Origin: an uncultured Alphaproteobacteria bacterium
GTDB lineage: Bacteria; Pseudomonadota; Alphaproteobacteria; HIMB59; GCA-002718135
DNA: 40,749 nt
Assembly: GCA_902620285.1 (NCBI GenBank)
Contig: CACNHT010000012.1
Location: 1 to 40,749 of the forward strand
Direction: 5' to 3'
Positions 33,488-40,749 of this stretch are shown one piece after another. Made by a program: the position numbers and the translations under genes. Numbering within the stretch: the stretch's first letter is position 1; every line of letters starts with the position of its first letter. The notes below the pieces were generated by a model, which did not search any database, had not been told where the DNA came from, and saw nothing but the letters and a program-made list of their open reading frames with translations.

Positions 33488-35294
33488 CTCTAAATTATTA
33501 GAAGAAAAATTTATAAAAAATTCAAATAATAATTTTACCTTATTAAAAGATAATCTTTTTTTTCGAAATATATCTTTTCAAAATTTTCAAATTTTAAAGA
33601 TGATATCATTCTTGGTAAGAGACAAAAATTGGAATAACTATGATCCGAAAATTCTAAATTATGAAGAGAATTTTGATACATCTTTAGAATATATATTTGA
33701 TTTAGAATATGGTATAAATGAAATTCTTAAAACAAGAAATACTATATTATTTTCTGAAAATTCTATCACTCTATCCTCTGAAGGAGAATTTTTAACTGAT
33801 TTTTGGACTAATAGAATAGGTTTTAATTTATTAATTCCATTACAAAATCATGTTGGTTCAAACATCATTGTAACAAATGGGAACGATTTAAAAGAGAAAA
33901 AAGAATTTCCAGAAAATATAAAACCTGACCAACCATTTTTTAAATTTAAAAACCTTGCTTATACTTTAGACAATAGTTTGTTGGTTAATATTAATTTTGA
34001 GGGTATTCTATTTGAAATGGAGGATCAAAGAAACTGGGGTGATGCTTCTTACAAAATATATAGTGGTTCTTTATTAAATCCTTTTCCATATTTAGAAAAA
34101 AAGGGATCTAATTTCTCTCAAACTGTTAAAATAGATTTAGAAAATAAAAAACAAAGATCATTTCCATCTAAGAATATTGTAAAAATTGATCATACTACTT
34201 CCTATAAATTCCCTAAAATTGGTATAAAAATTGATTCTCCAATTCTTCCTGATGATAATTTAATTAAAAATTTTGATTATTATTATTATCTTATTGATTT
34301 TACTGAAGATTTTAAGAATTTAACTTCAAGATTTGACAAAAAGGTGTTTCTTGTAGCTTTAGTTGATCATGCTAATGATCCTGAAGAAGAGTTAACAAAA
34401 ATTTATAATTTTATAGCTGAAAATACTATTAATTTAGATAAAATTTTAATTTGTCCTAAAATATATTTGAATAGTTTTCAACCAGCTGGTGAATGGCCCA
34501 AAGTTCCAGAATTAAATGAATACTATAAAATAGCGAAAAAGATATTTTCTAATAGTCAAATTGTTTCTGGAATGGTCACTAATTTTACAGAATTAAATAG
34601 AAAGAGACCAAAAATGTTTTATGATTTGGTTAGTTTTTCCTTCACTCCAATTGTTCATGATTCTAGTGATTTTGGTGTGTTAAATACACCTGAAACTATA
34701 CCTTATATCTTAAAAACTTTAAAAAATTTTTCTAAAAGTACTGATGTTCATATTGGTCCAATTTCTATTGGTATGCATTTCAATCCGTATGGTGAAAGTC
34801 TTGTAATTAATAAAAAGAAAATAAGATTAGAAATGGCTGATAGCGATCCAAGACATGATCAATTATTTTCACTAACTTGGACTCTGGCAATTTTTATTCA
34901 ATCAATAAATAAAGAATCAAAATTTTTTACTTTTAATTCTATTTATGGGCATCACGGAATATTAAATAAAGATAATACCAAAAGACCATTGTATCATTTA
35001 AATAATTTTCTTATTTTATTTACAAATTCAGAAATCTTTAAATTTAATCCAGTTTACGAAGTGTATGGATTAAAAATCGTACTAAATGGAATAAATTATT
35101 ATTTATTTGTCAATTCCTCAAAACAAAAAAAGGAAATTATTATTCCTGAAATAAATTTTAGTAATCAATATAAACTTAATTTAAAAAATTATACTGATAT
35201 TTTTAATAATGATTTTTCTTTTTTTAACTTTAAAAAAGATTCAAATCCTTATGTATTTGAGCCATTAGAAATCAAATTTATAGAAGATAAATGA
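33480..35294 (+). CDS. D-apionate lactonase (ApnL)-like protein
   Basis: This 604-residue protein (613 from an alternative ATG at 33453) resembles D-apionate lactonase, which hydrolyses D-apionolactone in apiose catabolism. The signature FEMEDQRNWGDASYK (about 178–192) lies in an N-terminal beta domain. A TIM-barrel-like middle follows, with NFTELNRKRPK, SFSFTPIVHDSSD and IGPISIGMHFNPYG, then DSDPRHDQLF. A C-terminal beta domain closes it. There is no signal peptide. It overlaps the TPR gene and, by ATGA, the dehydrogenase gene. I chose the downstream ATG for its small overlap. Family membership is from recalled motifs; the substrate is inferred. Confidence 0.75.
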   Translation: MYNSKLLEEKFIKNSNNNFTLLKDNLFFRNISFQNFQILKMISFLVRDKNWNNYDPKILNYEENFDTSLEYIFDLEYGINEILKTRNTILFSENSITLSSEGEFLTDFWTNRIGFNLLIPLQNHVGSNIIVTNGNDLKEKKEFPENIKPDQPFFKFKNLAYTLDNSLLVNINFEGILFEMEDQRNWGDASYKIYSGSLLNPFPYLEKKGSNFSQTVKIDLENKKQRSFPSKNIVKIDHTTSYKFPKIGIKIDSPILPDDNLIKNFDYYYYLIDFTEDFKNLTSRFDKKVFLVALVDHANDPEEELTKIYNFIAENTINLDKILICPKIYLNSFQPAGEWPKVPELNEYYKIAKKIFSNSQIVSGMVTNFTELNRKRPKMFYDLVSFSFTPIVHDSSDFGVLNTPETIPYILKTLKNFSKSTDVHIGPISIGMHFNPYGESLVINKKKIRLEMADSDPRHDQLFSLTWTLAIFIQSINKESKFFTFNSIYGHHGILNKDNTKRPLYHLNNFLILFTNSEIFKFNPVYEVYGLKIVLNGINYYLFVNSSKQKKEIIIPEINFSNQYKLNLKNYTDIFNNDFSFFNFKKDSNPYVFEPLEIKFIEDK

Positions 35295-36313
35295 AAAAAT
35301 TAAAAGGAGCATTAATCGGTTGTGGTTTCTTTGCTGAAAATCATATTTTAGCTTGGAAAGAATTAAGAAATATAGAAATAATATGTGTTTGTGATTTAGA
35401 TATAAAAAAAGCTAATAAATTTAAATCTAAATTTAACATTTTGCATTCTTATTCATCTATAGAATTAATGCTAAAAAAACATAAAATTGACTTTGTTGAC
35501 GTTGTAACAACAATGGAGACACACTTAAATATTGGCAAAATTTTATCTAAGTATAAAATTCCAACTTCTATACAAAAGCCATTTGCTGAAAATTTATCTA
35601 ATGCAAAAAAAATTGTTTCTTTATATAAAAAAAATAAAACACCACTTATGGTTCATGAGAATTTTAGATGGCAAAGCCCTCTATTAAAATTAAAAGAAAT
35701 TATAAATAAGGAGCAGTTAACGAAACCACATTATGCTAAGATATCTTTTAGACATGCAAATCCTGTTGGATATACCAATCAAACATATTTATACAATTTA
35801 AAAGAGTATTTAACCCTAGACGTAGGAATCCATTTATTTGATTTAAGTAGATTTTTTATGGGAGAAGCAAAAAGTATTTATACAGTAAATCAAAATACAA
35901 ATAATAAATTTAAAGGTGAAACCGATTTTATATCCCTGATAAGAAATAGAAATAACAGTATTACTATTGTTGATGCATCTATTTCTTCAATAAAAAAACC
36001 AGACAGATTTGCTCAAACACTAGTTAATTTAGAATTCTCTAATGGCTCAATTGATTTAGACTACAATTACAAAATTACTCTTCACAAAAATAATAAGAAG
36101 AAGATTTATGATGGAAAACCAAAGAAATATAAATGGATTTCAAAACCTTGGGATCAAATTCAAGAAAGTGTAATCAATACGCACAAACATTTCATTGATT
36201 CACTAATAAATAATATTGAACACGACACCAGTGGTGAAGATAACATAAAGAGTTTATCATTAGTGTTCAATTCATATAAATCTGATAAACTAAGAAAAGA
36301 AATTAAAATTTAA
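35291..36313 (+). CDS. Gfo/Idh/MocA-family dehydrogenase, D-apiose dehydrogenase-like
   Basis: This 340-residue enzyme has an N-terminal Rossmann domain (ALIGCGFFAENHILAW), the catalytic-lysine motif IQKPFA and the catalytic/structural block DVGIHLFDLSRFF. VHENFRWQ and the histidine-rich FRHANP segment resemble D-apiose dehydrogenase (ApsD), which oxidises D-apiose to apionolactone with NAD+. Pairing with an ApnL-like gene through an ATGA overlap strongly favours a sugar-to-lactone step followed by lactone opening. Other sugar or inositol substrates are possible. It converges with the 870-residue fusion gene. Confidence 0.85.
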   Translation: MKKLKGALIGCGFFAENHILAWKELRNIEIICVCDLDIKKANKFKSKFNILHSYSSIELMLKKHKIDFVDVVTTMETHLNIGKILSKYKIPTSIQKPFAENLSNAKKIVSLYKKNKTPLMVHENFRWQSPLLKLKEIINKEQLTKPHYAKISFRHANPVGYTNQTYLYNLKEYLTLDVGIHLFDLSRFFMGEAKSIYTVNQNTNNKFKGETDFISLIRNRNNSITIVDASISSIKKPDRFAQTLVNLEFSNGSIDLDYNYKITLHKNNKKKIYDGKPKKYKWISKPWDQIQESVINTHKHFIDSLINNIEHDTSGEDNIKSLSLVFNSYKSDKLRKEIKI

Positions 36314-36325
36314 TATTACTTAAGT

Positions 36326-38938
36326 TTAAATTATAAATTTCGAGATTTCATCTCTAATTAATTTACTTAAGAGACTGTAACCAAGTACATTCATGTGTAA
36401 TGGATCTTCTGAATAAAATTTTTCAAATCCAGCATCAAGCATAGGAGAGCAAAGATCAATATAGCGCCATTGACTAAAATTCTCAATTTTGTTTTTAATT
36501 CGCTCATTTGCATCTAATATTGTATTTAAATAATTATTCCTAAATACACTTGGCTTAATAGAAACAAAAAAACATAAGGTATGAGGTAATTTTTCATTAA
36601 CTTCAGAAGCAAATAATAAAAATTCATTTTCTAAATCTTCAGCACTCATTCCGCTGCCTATATCATTATCACCTGCATAAAAAATCATCTTATCAGGATT
36701 ATTTGGTACTACTATTCTATTAAAATAAGTTCGGCATGATACTAATGTGGAACCACCAAATCCTAAATTTAATAAACTATCAAATGACAAATCAGTTTTT
36801 GCATTTTCCCAATCTCTAAATGTTGAACTTCCAAATAAGACTATTTTGTTATTTTTATATTGATCTGAATGTAATTTAATTTCTAATTCTCTCACGTCTG
36901 CTTCAAATTCTTCTTCAATAGGGCTTACTAAATTTAAGTTACTAACCACATCTTCATAATTAATTTTATTTTTTGAAGCAGATTTTGCTAATTCAATTGC
37001 TTCCTCAACATATGTTCTAAAAGTTTTTCTATAATTAGATAAAAAATTTTCTAACTCTTTTTTATTTTTCATATCATTTATAAAATCTTTTATTTTTATT
37101 GGTTCTTTAATAACTGCTGAATAAATAGTATCAGAAATTGAATAATCAAAATTTGCTAATGCAATTGGAACAAGAAGAGGCTCTGGTTTTAATTGGTCTG
37201 CTAATAAAAATGCACCTGGTTTTAACGGACCTGGTGAATTTGGAGTTAAATTATCTTCAGTTTCAGATGTTCCTTCTGGTGCTATAACTAAAGGTCTGTT
37301 TTGATCAAAAATATTTTGAGTTTCGATAAATAATTTACTTTTTCTTTTCTTTTTTTGATCTTGAGTTTCATTTAAATAATCTGATTCTGGTGTATGGACG
37401 AAAATATAATCTAAATTTTCATAATAATTATATCTCCAGAACTCTGTATTTCTAGAATATCGAGCAATTCTTTGACCGCCATCACCATATTTAGGAAATA
37501 AAATTTTTGCACTTATAAAGTGACTATCTATACTAAATTGATGTCCATTAGCTAAACCATTTTCTTCAATGCTTGCCAAATGATTATAAAAAAATATGTT
37601 TGTGGCTTCATCAGGTAAATTCTCCATACCTTTAATAACATAAGGTACTTGATCAAAAGCTTTTATAAAATCTGAATTTGTTAATTTTTGTAATGCTTGT
37701 TTATTTATTGAATCATATGAATTTGCTACTCTGTTGTATATTTTGTTTAGTTGTTTGAAAAATCTATTTTTTCTTTCTATACCACTCAATGCATCAATCA
37801 TTAAACTCGCTATAGATTTTTCATCATCATTACCTGTGATAATTAAATCATAAATTGTATCGAATGCTAAAGAATGAGTTAAATGATTTTCTAATAAATG
37901 AGGTATTGTATAAAGTTTGGAATTACTTGGTATTGTTGCAGAATTATCATTTAATAAATATTGAAAAAACTCTTTTTCATTTTTAGCTGGGTAAGTTGTT
38001 AAGCCTGTTGAACTTTGAATATAGCGTCCTAATTGCCACAATTGTCTTTTAAAAAATTTGATTGCCAATTCTGGATTGGTTTTGATTAAATTATCAATAA
38101 ATTCATTTGAGAATTTTAATATCGTTGTATCTCTTGTTGCTTTTAAGGAGTAGGGTGATTCAATTTCATGTAATCCTGAAGATAAAGACAATGCTACTCC
38201 TGGTCTAGCTATTGATCTTGAATTGTTTTCTAATTGGTCATCTTTTAAATTTGTAAAAGAGGCTTCAACCTTACCTTTTAACAAAATATTTATTCCATCA
38301 GAATTTTTACCTTCTAATGTTATAAATTCACCAGATGAAAATAATCTAACATTTGCGTAATGTATTAATTCATCTAAATCGTTATCATCAAGAAAAGCTA
38401 AAAATGCTGAATTTTTAATTCTTTTGGTATTTACAATATCTCCACCAGTTTTAACACCATCTGCTAAATTAATGTTTTGGTGTTTAATGGGTTTTTCTAA
38501 ATTGCGAGATGACCAAATTAAATTAATTGATTCAAATAATAAAAAAGAATAAAGAAAACTTGCATAGTCCGGATCTACTTCTTCCAGTTCTTTTAACTTT
38601 TCTATTTTGATAGAAATATATTCTGAATTACCTTTAATAAATATATCTGACATATATCTTCCTGGCGCATTTAAGCCTGAAATACCAAGAGGTGACCCAG
38701 CATTCTTTAATGTTGCTAACTTATAAAAAACATTATTATGATATTTTACATATTCAGCCTCACCTTTTAAAAGAATAAAAATTTGATCTGCAATACCATG
38801 CTGTTCTGCAATTTTGATGTCTTCATTACTTTTGTGAAATTCAGTGCCAGAATTAATTAAATCTTCAGTATTTTTTTTTGGAGACAAAGAAAAACCTTTA
38901 TCTACTAGTATTAAAGATATTTTTTCACTTAAATTCAT
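36326..38938 (-). CDS. Fusion: two cNMP-binding-like domains, PlsC-like acyltransferase, SGNH esterase
   Basis: This 870-residue protein has no signal peptide. Residues about 25–140 and 175–320 resemble Crp-type cyclic-nucleotide-binding folds (IFILLKGEAEYV; INILLKGKVEAS with RPGVALSLSSGL). About 430–630 fits a PlsC/LPLAT acyltransferase: N452-H453 in FFYNHLASIE is a shifted motif I, PEGTSETE at 554–561 is motif III, and PLLVPIALAN follows. Residues about 695–870 form an SGNH/GDSL hydrolase with FGSST (Ser705), NLGFGGSTL, GDNDIG and D845-P-L-H848. A membrane-lipid remodelling enzyme gated by a small ligand is plausible. The upstream metallopeptidase is 48 bases away on the same strand. Confidence 0.82.
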   Translation of the reverse strand: MNLSEKISLILVDKGFSLSPKKNTEDLINSGTEFHKSNEDIKIAEQHGIADQIFILLKGEAEYVKYHNNVFYKLATLKNAGSPLGISGLNAPGRYMSDIFIKGNSEYISIKIEKLKELEEVDPDYASFLYSFLLFESINLIWSSRNLEKPIKHQNINLADGVKTGGDIVNTKRIKNSAFLAFLDDNDLDELIHYANVRLFSSGEFITLEGKNSDGINILLKGKVEASFTNLKDDQLENNSRSIARPGVALSLSSGLHEIESPYSLKATRDTTILKFSNEFIDNLIKTNPELAIKFFKRQLWQLGRYIQSSTGLTTYPAKNEKEFFQYLLNDNSATIPSNSKLYTIPHLLENHLTHSLAFDTIYDLIITGNDDEKSIASLMIDALSGIERKNRFFKQLNKIYNRVANSYDSINKQALQKLTNSDFIKAFDQVPYVIKGMENLPDEATNIFFYNHLASIEENGLANGHQFSIDSHFISAKILFPKYGDGGQRIARYSRNTEFWRYNYYENLDYIFVHTPESDYLNETQDQKKKRKSKLFIETQNIFDQNRPLVIAPEGTSETEDNLTPNSPGPLKPGAFLLADQLKPEPLLVPIALANFDYSISDTIYSAVIKEPIKIKDFINDMKNKKELENFLSNYRKTFRTYVEEAIELAKSASKNKINYEDVVSNLNLVSPIEEEFEADVRELEIKLHSDQYKNNKIVLFGSSTFRDWENAKTDLSFDSLLNLGFGGSTLVSCRTYFNRIVVPNNPDKMIFYAGDNDIGSGMSAEDLENEFLLFASEVNEKLPHTLCFFVSIKPSVFRNNYLNTILDANERIKNKIENFSQWRYIDLCSPMLDAGFEKFYSEDPLHMNVLGYSLLSKLIRDEISKFII

Positions 38939-38986
38939 TAATTATCTAACTTAATAAATTTCCCATTTTATTTAAAGAGAAAAATA

Positions 38987-39691
38987 TTATCTTCTTATAA
39001 TTGACTTAAAAATATTGATAAAAGATAACAGTATTATTTTTAATCTAAATATACTTACAATGGATTGAGCTAAATATGTCAATGCAGCAGCTCTTAAAAC
39101 GGATTTGCATTGGTACATATTCTCCCTAGGAACAAATCTTTTGAGTATTGGTAAAGCTCTCTTAAAACTTGCATCAAATTCTACAGGAAGAGTAATCAAA
39201 TGGATTAGTACATTTGTAGATAAGCACCCCATTATTATTATCGCAGCAATAAGGGTGATAAATGGACTTTTAGTGAATGCAAATATTGATGGTAGTCCTA
39301 TAATTAATAAAAATGAACCAATTCTTTGAAAGATCATTGTTTTTTCAATTAATGATTGTCTAAGAATAAGTGGTTTGTATTTTTCTTTATCTTGAATTGC
39401 ATGACCAATTTCGTGTGCAACAACCGCAATGCTTGTAATACTTTTTTTATCAAGTTTATCTGTAGCGATATGTATTTTTTTTTCTTTAGGATTATAATGA
39501 TCTAATTGCTGAATAGGATTAATTGATACATTGGTAATTTTTTCTTCTTCAAGGATTTTTTTTCCAAGTTCTCTCCCAGTGAATGGCATATCAGGTAAAA
39601 TTTTATTATATTTTTTTAAAATATAATTTACCCATAAACTTGGTAGAAACATTAGAATAAATGGTAAAAAATAGTAAAATAATTTAATCAC
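38987..39691 (-). CDS. YugP-like (DUF2268/peptidase membrane zinc metallopeptidase family) zinc metallopeptidase
   Basis: This 234-residue membrane protein has an N-terminal helix (residues 4–24). The zinc motif AHEIGHAIQ follows with H93, E94 and H97. At least two more hydrophobic segments follow (about 118–160), and a helical C-terminus (RVLRAAALTYLAQSI in part) matches YugP-type 'zinc metallopeptidase' proteins. FTGRELGKKIL near residue 37 is the typical family start of the soluble part. The substrate is unknown; membrane-protein quality control is often supposed. It lies upstream of the fusion gene and is divergent from the aminotransferase. The exact Pfam name is uncertain to me, but the YugP resemblance is good. 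Confidence 0.85.
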   Translation of the reverse strand: MIKLFYYFLPFILMFLPSLWVNYILKKYNKILPDMPFTGRELGKKILEEEKITNVSINPIQQLDHYNPKEKKIHIATDKLDKKSITSIAVVAHEIGHAIQDKEKYKPLILRQSLIEKTMIFQRIGSFLLIIGLPSIFAFTKSPFITLIAAIIIMGCLSTNVLIHLITLPVEFDASFKRALPILKRFVPRENMYQCKSVLRAAALTYLAQSIVSIFRLKIILLSFINIFKSIIRR

Positions 39692-39774
39692 AATATAAAA
39701 ATAGGAATAATATTATTAAAAATCAATTTTATTTAAACTAGTATTATTATCAATAATTAATTATTGCTTAAAAA
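39692..39774. promoter_or_regulatory. Metallopeptidase/aminotransferase divergent spacer
   Basis: This 83-base A+T-rich gap lies between divergent starts and should hold both promoters. No clear −35/−10 pair and no strong hairpin is visible. An in-frame TAA at 39769–39771 bounds the aminotransferase ORF and forces its start to be the GTG at 39775 or later. Confidence 0.3.
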
Positions 39775-40749
39775 GTGAAATCTAAATTTGAAAGAATTAA
39801 TAGACTTCCCCCATATATATTTGGGGAGATAAATTCATTAAAAATGAAACTAAGATCAGAAGGTAGGGATATTATTGATTTTGGCATGGGCAATCCTGAT
39901 ATGCAAACACCTCTTCACATAAGACAGAAATTGAAAGAGGTTATAGATAAACCTGGTGTTGGTCGTTATTCAGTTTCAAAAGGCATTAATGGATTAAGAA
40001 AAGCTCAAGCTAAATATTATAAAAAACGATTTAATGTTGATTTAAATCCATCAAGTGAAATTATAGTAACAATTGGTTCAAAGGAAGGTTTAGCAAATTT
40101 AGCGCAAGCTATAACTTCAAGAGGTGACAGAATATTATGTCCTGATCCATCATATCCTGTTCATCCATATGGTTTTATGATTGCCGGAGCTAAGCTAACA
40201 CCTATAAGAACATTTTTTAATGGACAGTTCGATAGAAACAAATTTTTATTAAATATAGTTAATAATTTAATAAAATATTCTTCAATAAAAGTTATTATTG
40301 TTTCTTTTCCGTCAAATCCAACAGCTCAAATTGTTGATTTAGATTTTTATAAAGAATTAGTAAAAATTGCAAAAAAATATCAAGTTTATATTCTATCCGA
40401 TTTAGCTTATTCTGAAATTTACTTTGGTAATAATCCACCTCCATCGATATTAGAAGTTAATGGAGCAAAGAACTTAGCTGTTGAATTTACGACCTTATCT
40501 AAAACTTATGCAATGGCAGGATGGAGAATAGGTTTTGCAGTTGGAAACAAAACTTTAATTGAAGCATTAACAAAAATTAAATCGTATGTAGATTATGGTG
40601 CTTTTACACCTGTTCAAGTAGCAGCCACTGCTGCTCTAAATGGATCTCAAAAATGTGTAGAAGAAATAAGAGAGACTTACAAAAAAAGAAGAGATGTTTT
40701 AATAGAATCTTTTGAAAGGGCTGGTTGGGATAAAATTCCAGCTCCAGAA
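39775..40749 (+). CDS. Class I/II PLP-dependent aminotransferase, AlaC-like (3' end cut by window)
   Basis: The frame is open for 325 codons from a GTG to the window end. Family members have about 390–410 residues, so roughly 70–80 are missing. Fold type I PLP residues are visible: the N-terminal RINRLPPYIFGEIN arm, N181 in SFPSNPTAQ, D209 and Y212 in ILSDLAYSEIYF, K243 in TTLSKTYAMAGW (Schiff base) and R251. The pattern fits AlaC/YfdZ-type alanine (or related) aminotransferases. An in-frame stop two codons upstream leaves the GTG as the only start giving the full N-terminal arm. In many alphaproteobacteria this gene precedes homoserine dehydrogenase, which would lie beyond the window. Confidence 0.93.
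   Translation, partial: MKSKFERINRLPPYIFGEINSLKMKLRSEGRDIIDFGMGNPDMQTPLHIRQKLKEVIDKPGVGRYSVSKGINGLRKAQAKYYKKRFNVDLNPSSEIIVTIGSKEGLANLAQAITSRGDRILCPDPSYPVHPYGFMIAGAKLTPIRTFFNGQFDRNKFLLNIVNNLIKYSSIKVIIVSFPSNPTAQIVDLDFYKELVKIAKKYQVYILSDLAYSEIYFGNNPPPSILEVNGAKNLAVEFTTLSKTYAMAGWRIGFAVGNKTLIEALTKIKSYVDYGAFTPVQVAATAALNGSQKCVEEIRETYKKRRDVLIESFERAGWDKIPAPE

Noticed and set aside
36314..36325. Possible terminator in the 12-base gap between the dehydrogenase and the fusion gene
   Set aside because: Only A+T palindromic fragments (CTTAAG, AAATTT) are present, with no stable stem and no defined T-run.
1..40749. CRISPR arrays, insertion sequences, integrases or phage genes
   Set aside because: I looked for tandem spaced repeats, transposase/integrase motifs and tRNA-adjacent integration duplications, including next to tRNA-Ser, and saw none.

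Overview
The window is a dense, very A+T-rich chromosomal segment. It carries the recG–sdhE–mfd arrangement and an rlpA–dac–tmk–holB–metG–tatD–metallo-hydrolase order that are typical of Alphaproteobacteria. Tiny intergenic gaps, ATGA/TAATG overlaps, tail-to-tail overlapping genes and strong A+T bias point to a streamlined, probably marine, free-living alphaproteobacterium (Pelagibacterales/HIMB59-like). This placement is inference; no rRNA or other phylogenetic marker was tested. I see no integrase, transposase, phage gene or CRISPR array, and no gene-free stretch above 300 bases.

Region 1 (1–6734): recG (cut by the window start) reads left. sdhE, mfd and a secreted PQQ-type sugar dehydrogenase read right, followed by a 37-residue membrane mini-protein. 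Region 2 (6736–7602, minus): tRNA-Ser(UGA) with a TTGACA/TATACT promoter, then an alpha/beta hydrolase. Region 3 (7696–19048, plus): a long co-directional run. Cell-wall genes (MltB-type transglycosylase, RlpA lipoprotein, D,D-carboxypeptidase) come first, then the core set tmk–holB–metG–tatD–MBL hydrolase. An accessory tail follows: 3-hydroxyisobutyrate-dehydrogenase-like enzyme, SMP-30 lactonase-like protein, pterin carbinolamine dehydratase and M81 (MlrC-like) metalloprotein.

Region 4 (19049–32197) is organised differently, with short, alternating divergent and convergent units. It holds SelO, two non-haem iron 2-oxoglutarate oxygenases, a lone tungstate-binding protein TupA, a deacetylase-fold protein, a cupin, an MFS permease, YjbQ, and five EamA/DMT permeases plus a DUF3147-like membrane protein. 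Two of its divergent promoter regions carry similar GTGGCAC…GTGYCAC inverted repeats. One of these surrounds a 21-codon ORF with a perfect AAGGAG.

Region 5 (32240–36313, plus): an overlapping three-gene operon of a TTC38-like TPR protein, a D-apionate-lactonase-like protein and a Gfo/Idh/MocA dehydrogenase resembling D-apiose dehydrogenase. It suggests branched-pentose (apiose) oxidation. Region 6 (36326–40749): on the minus strand, a YugP-like zinc metallopeptidase and a striking 870-residue protein joining two cyclic-nucleotide-binding-like domains, a PlsC-like acyltransferase and an SGNH esterase. A divergent class I aminotransferase is cut by the window end.

The strongest candidates for something undescribed are the four-part acyltransferase/esterase protein, the apiose-like operon with its TPR partner, and the paired inverted-repeat elements.
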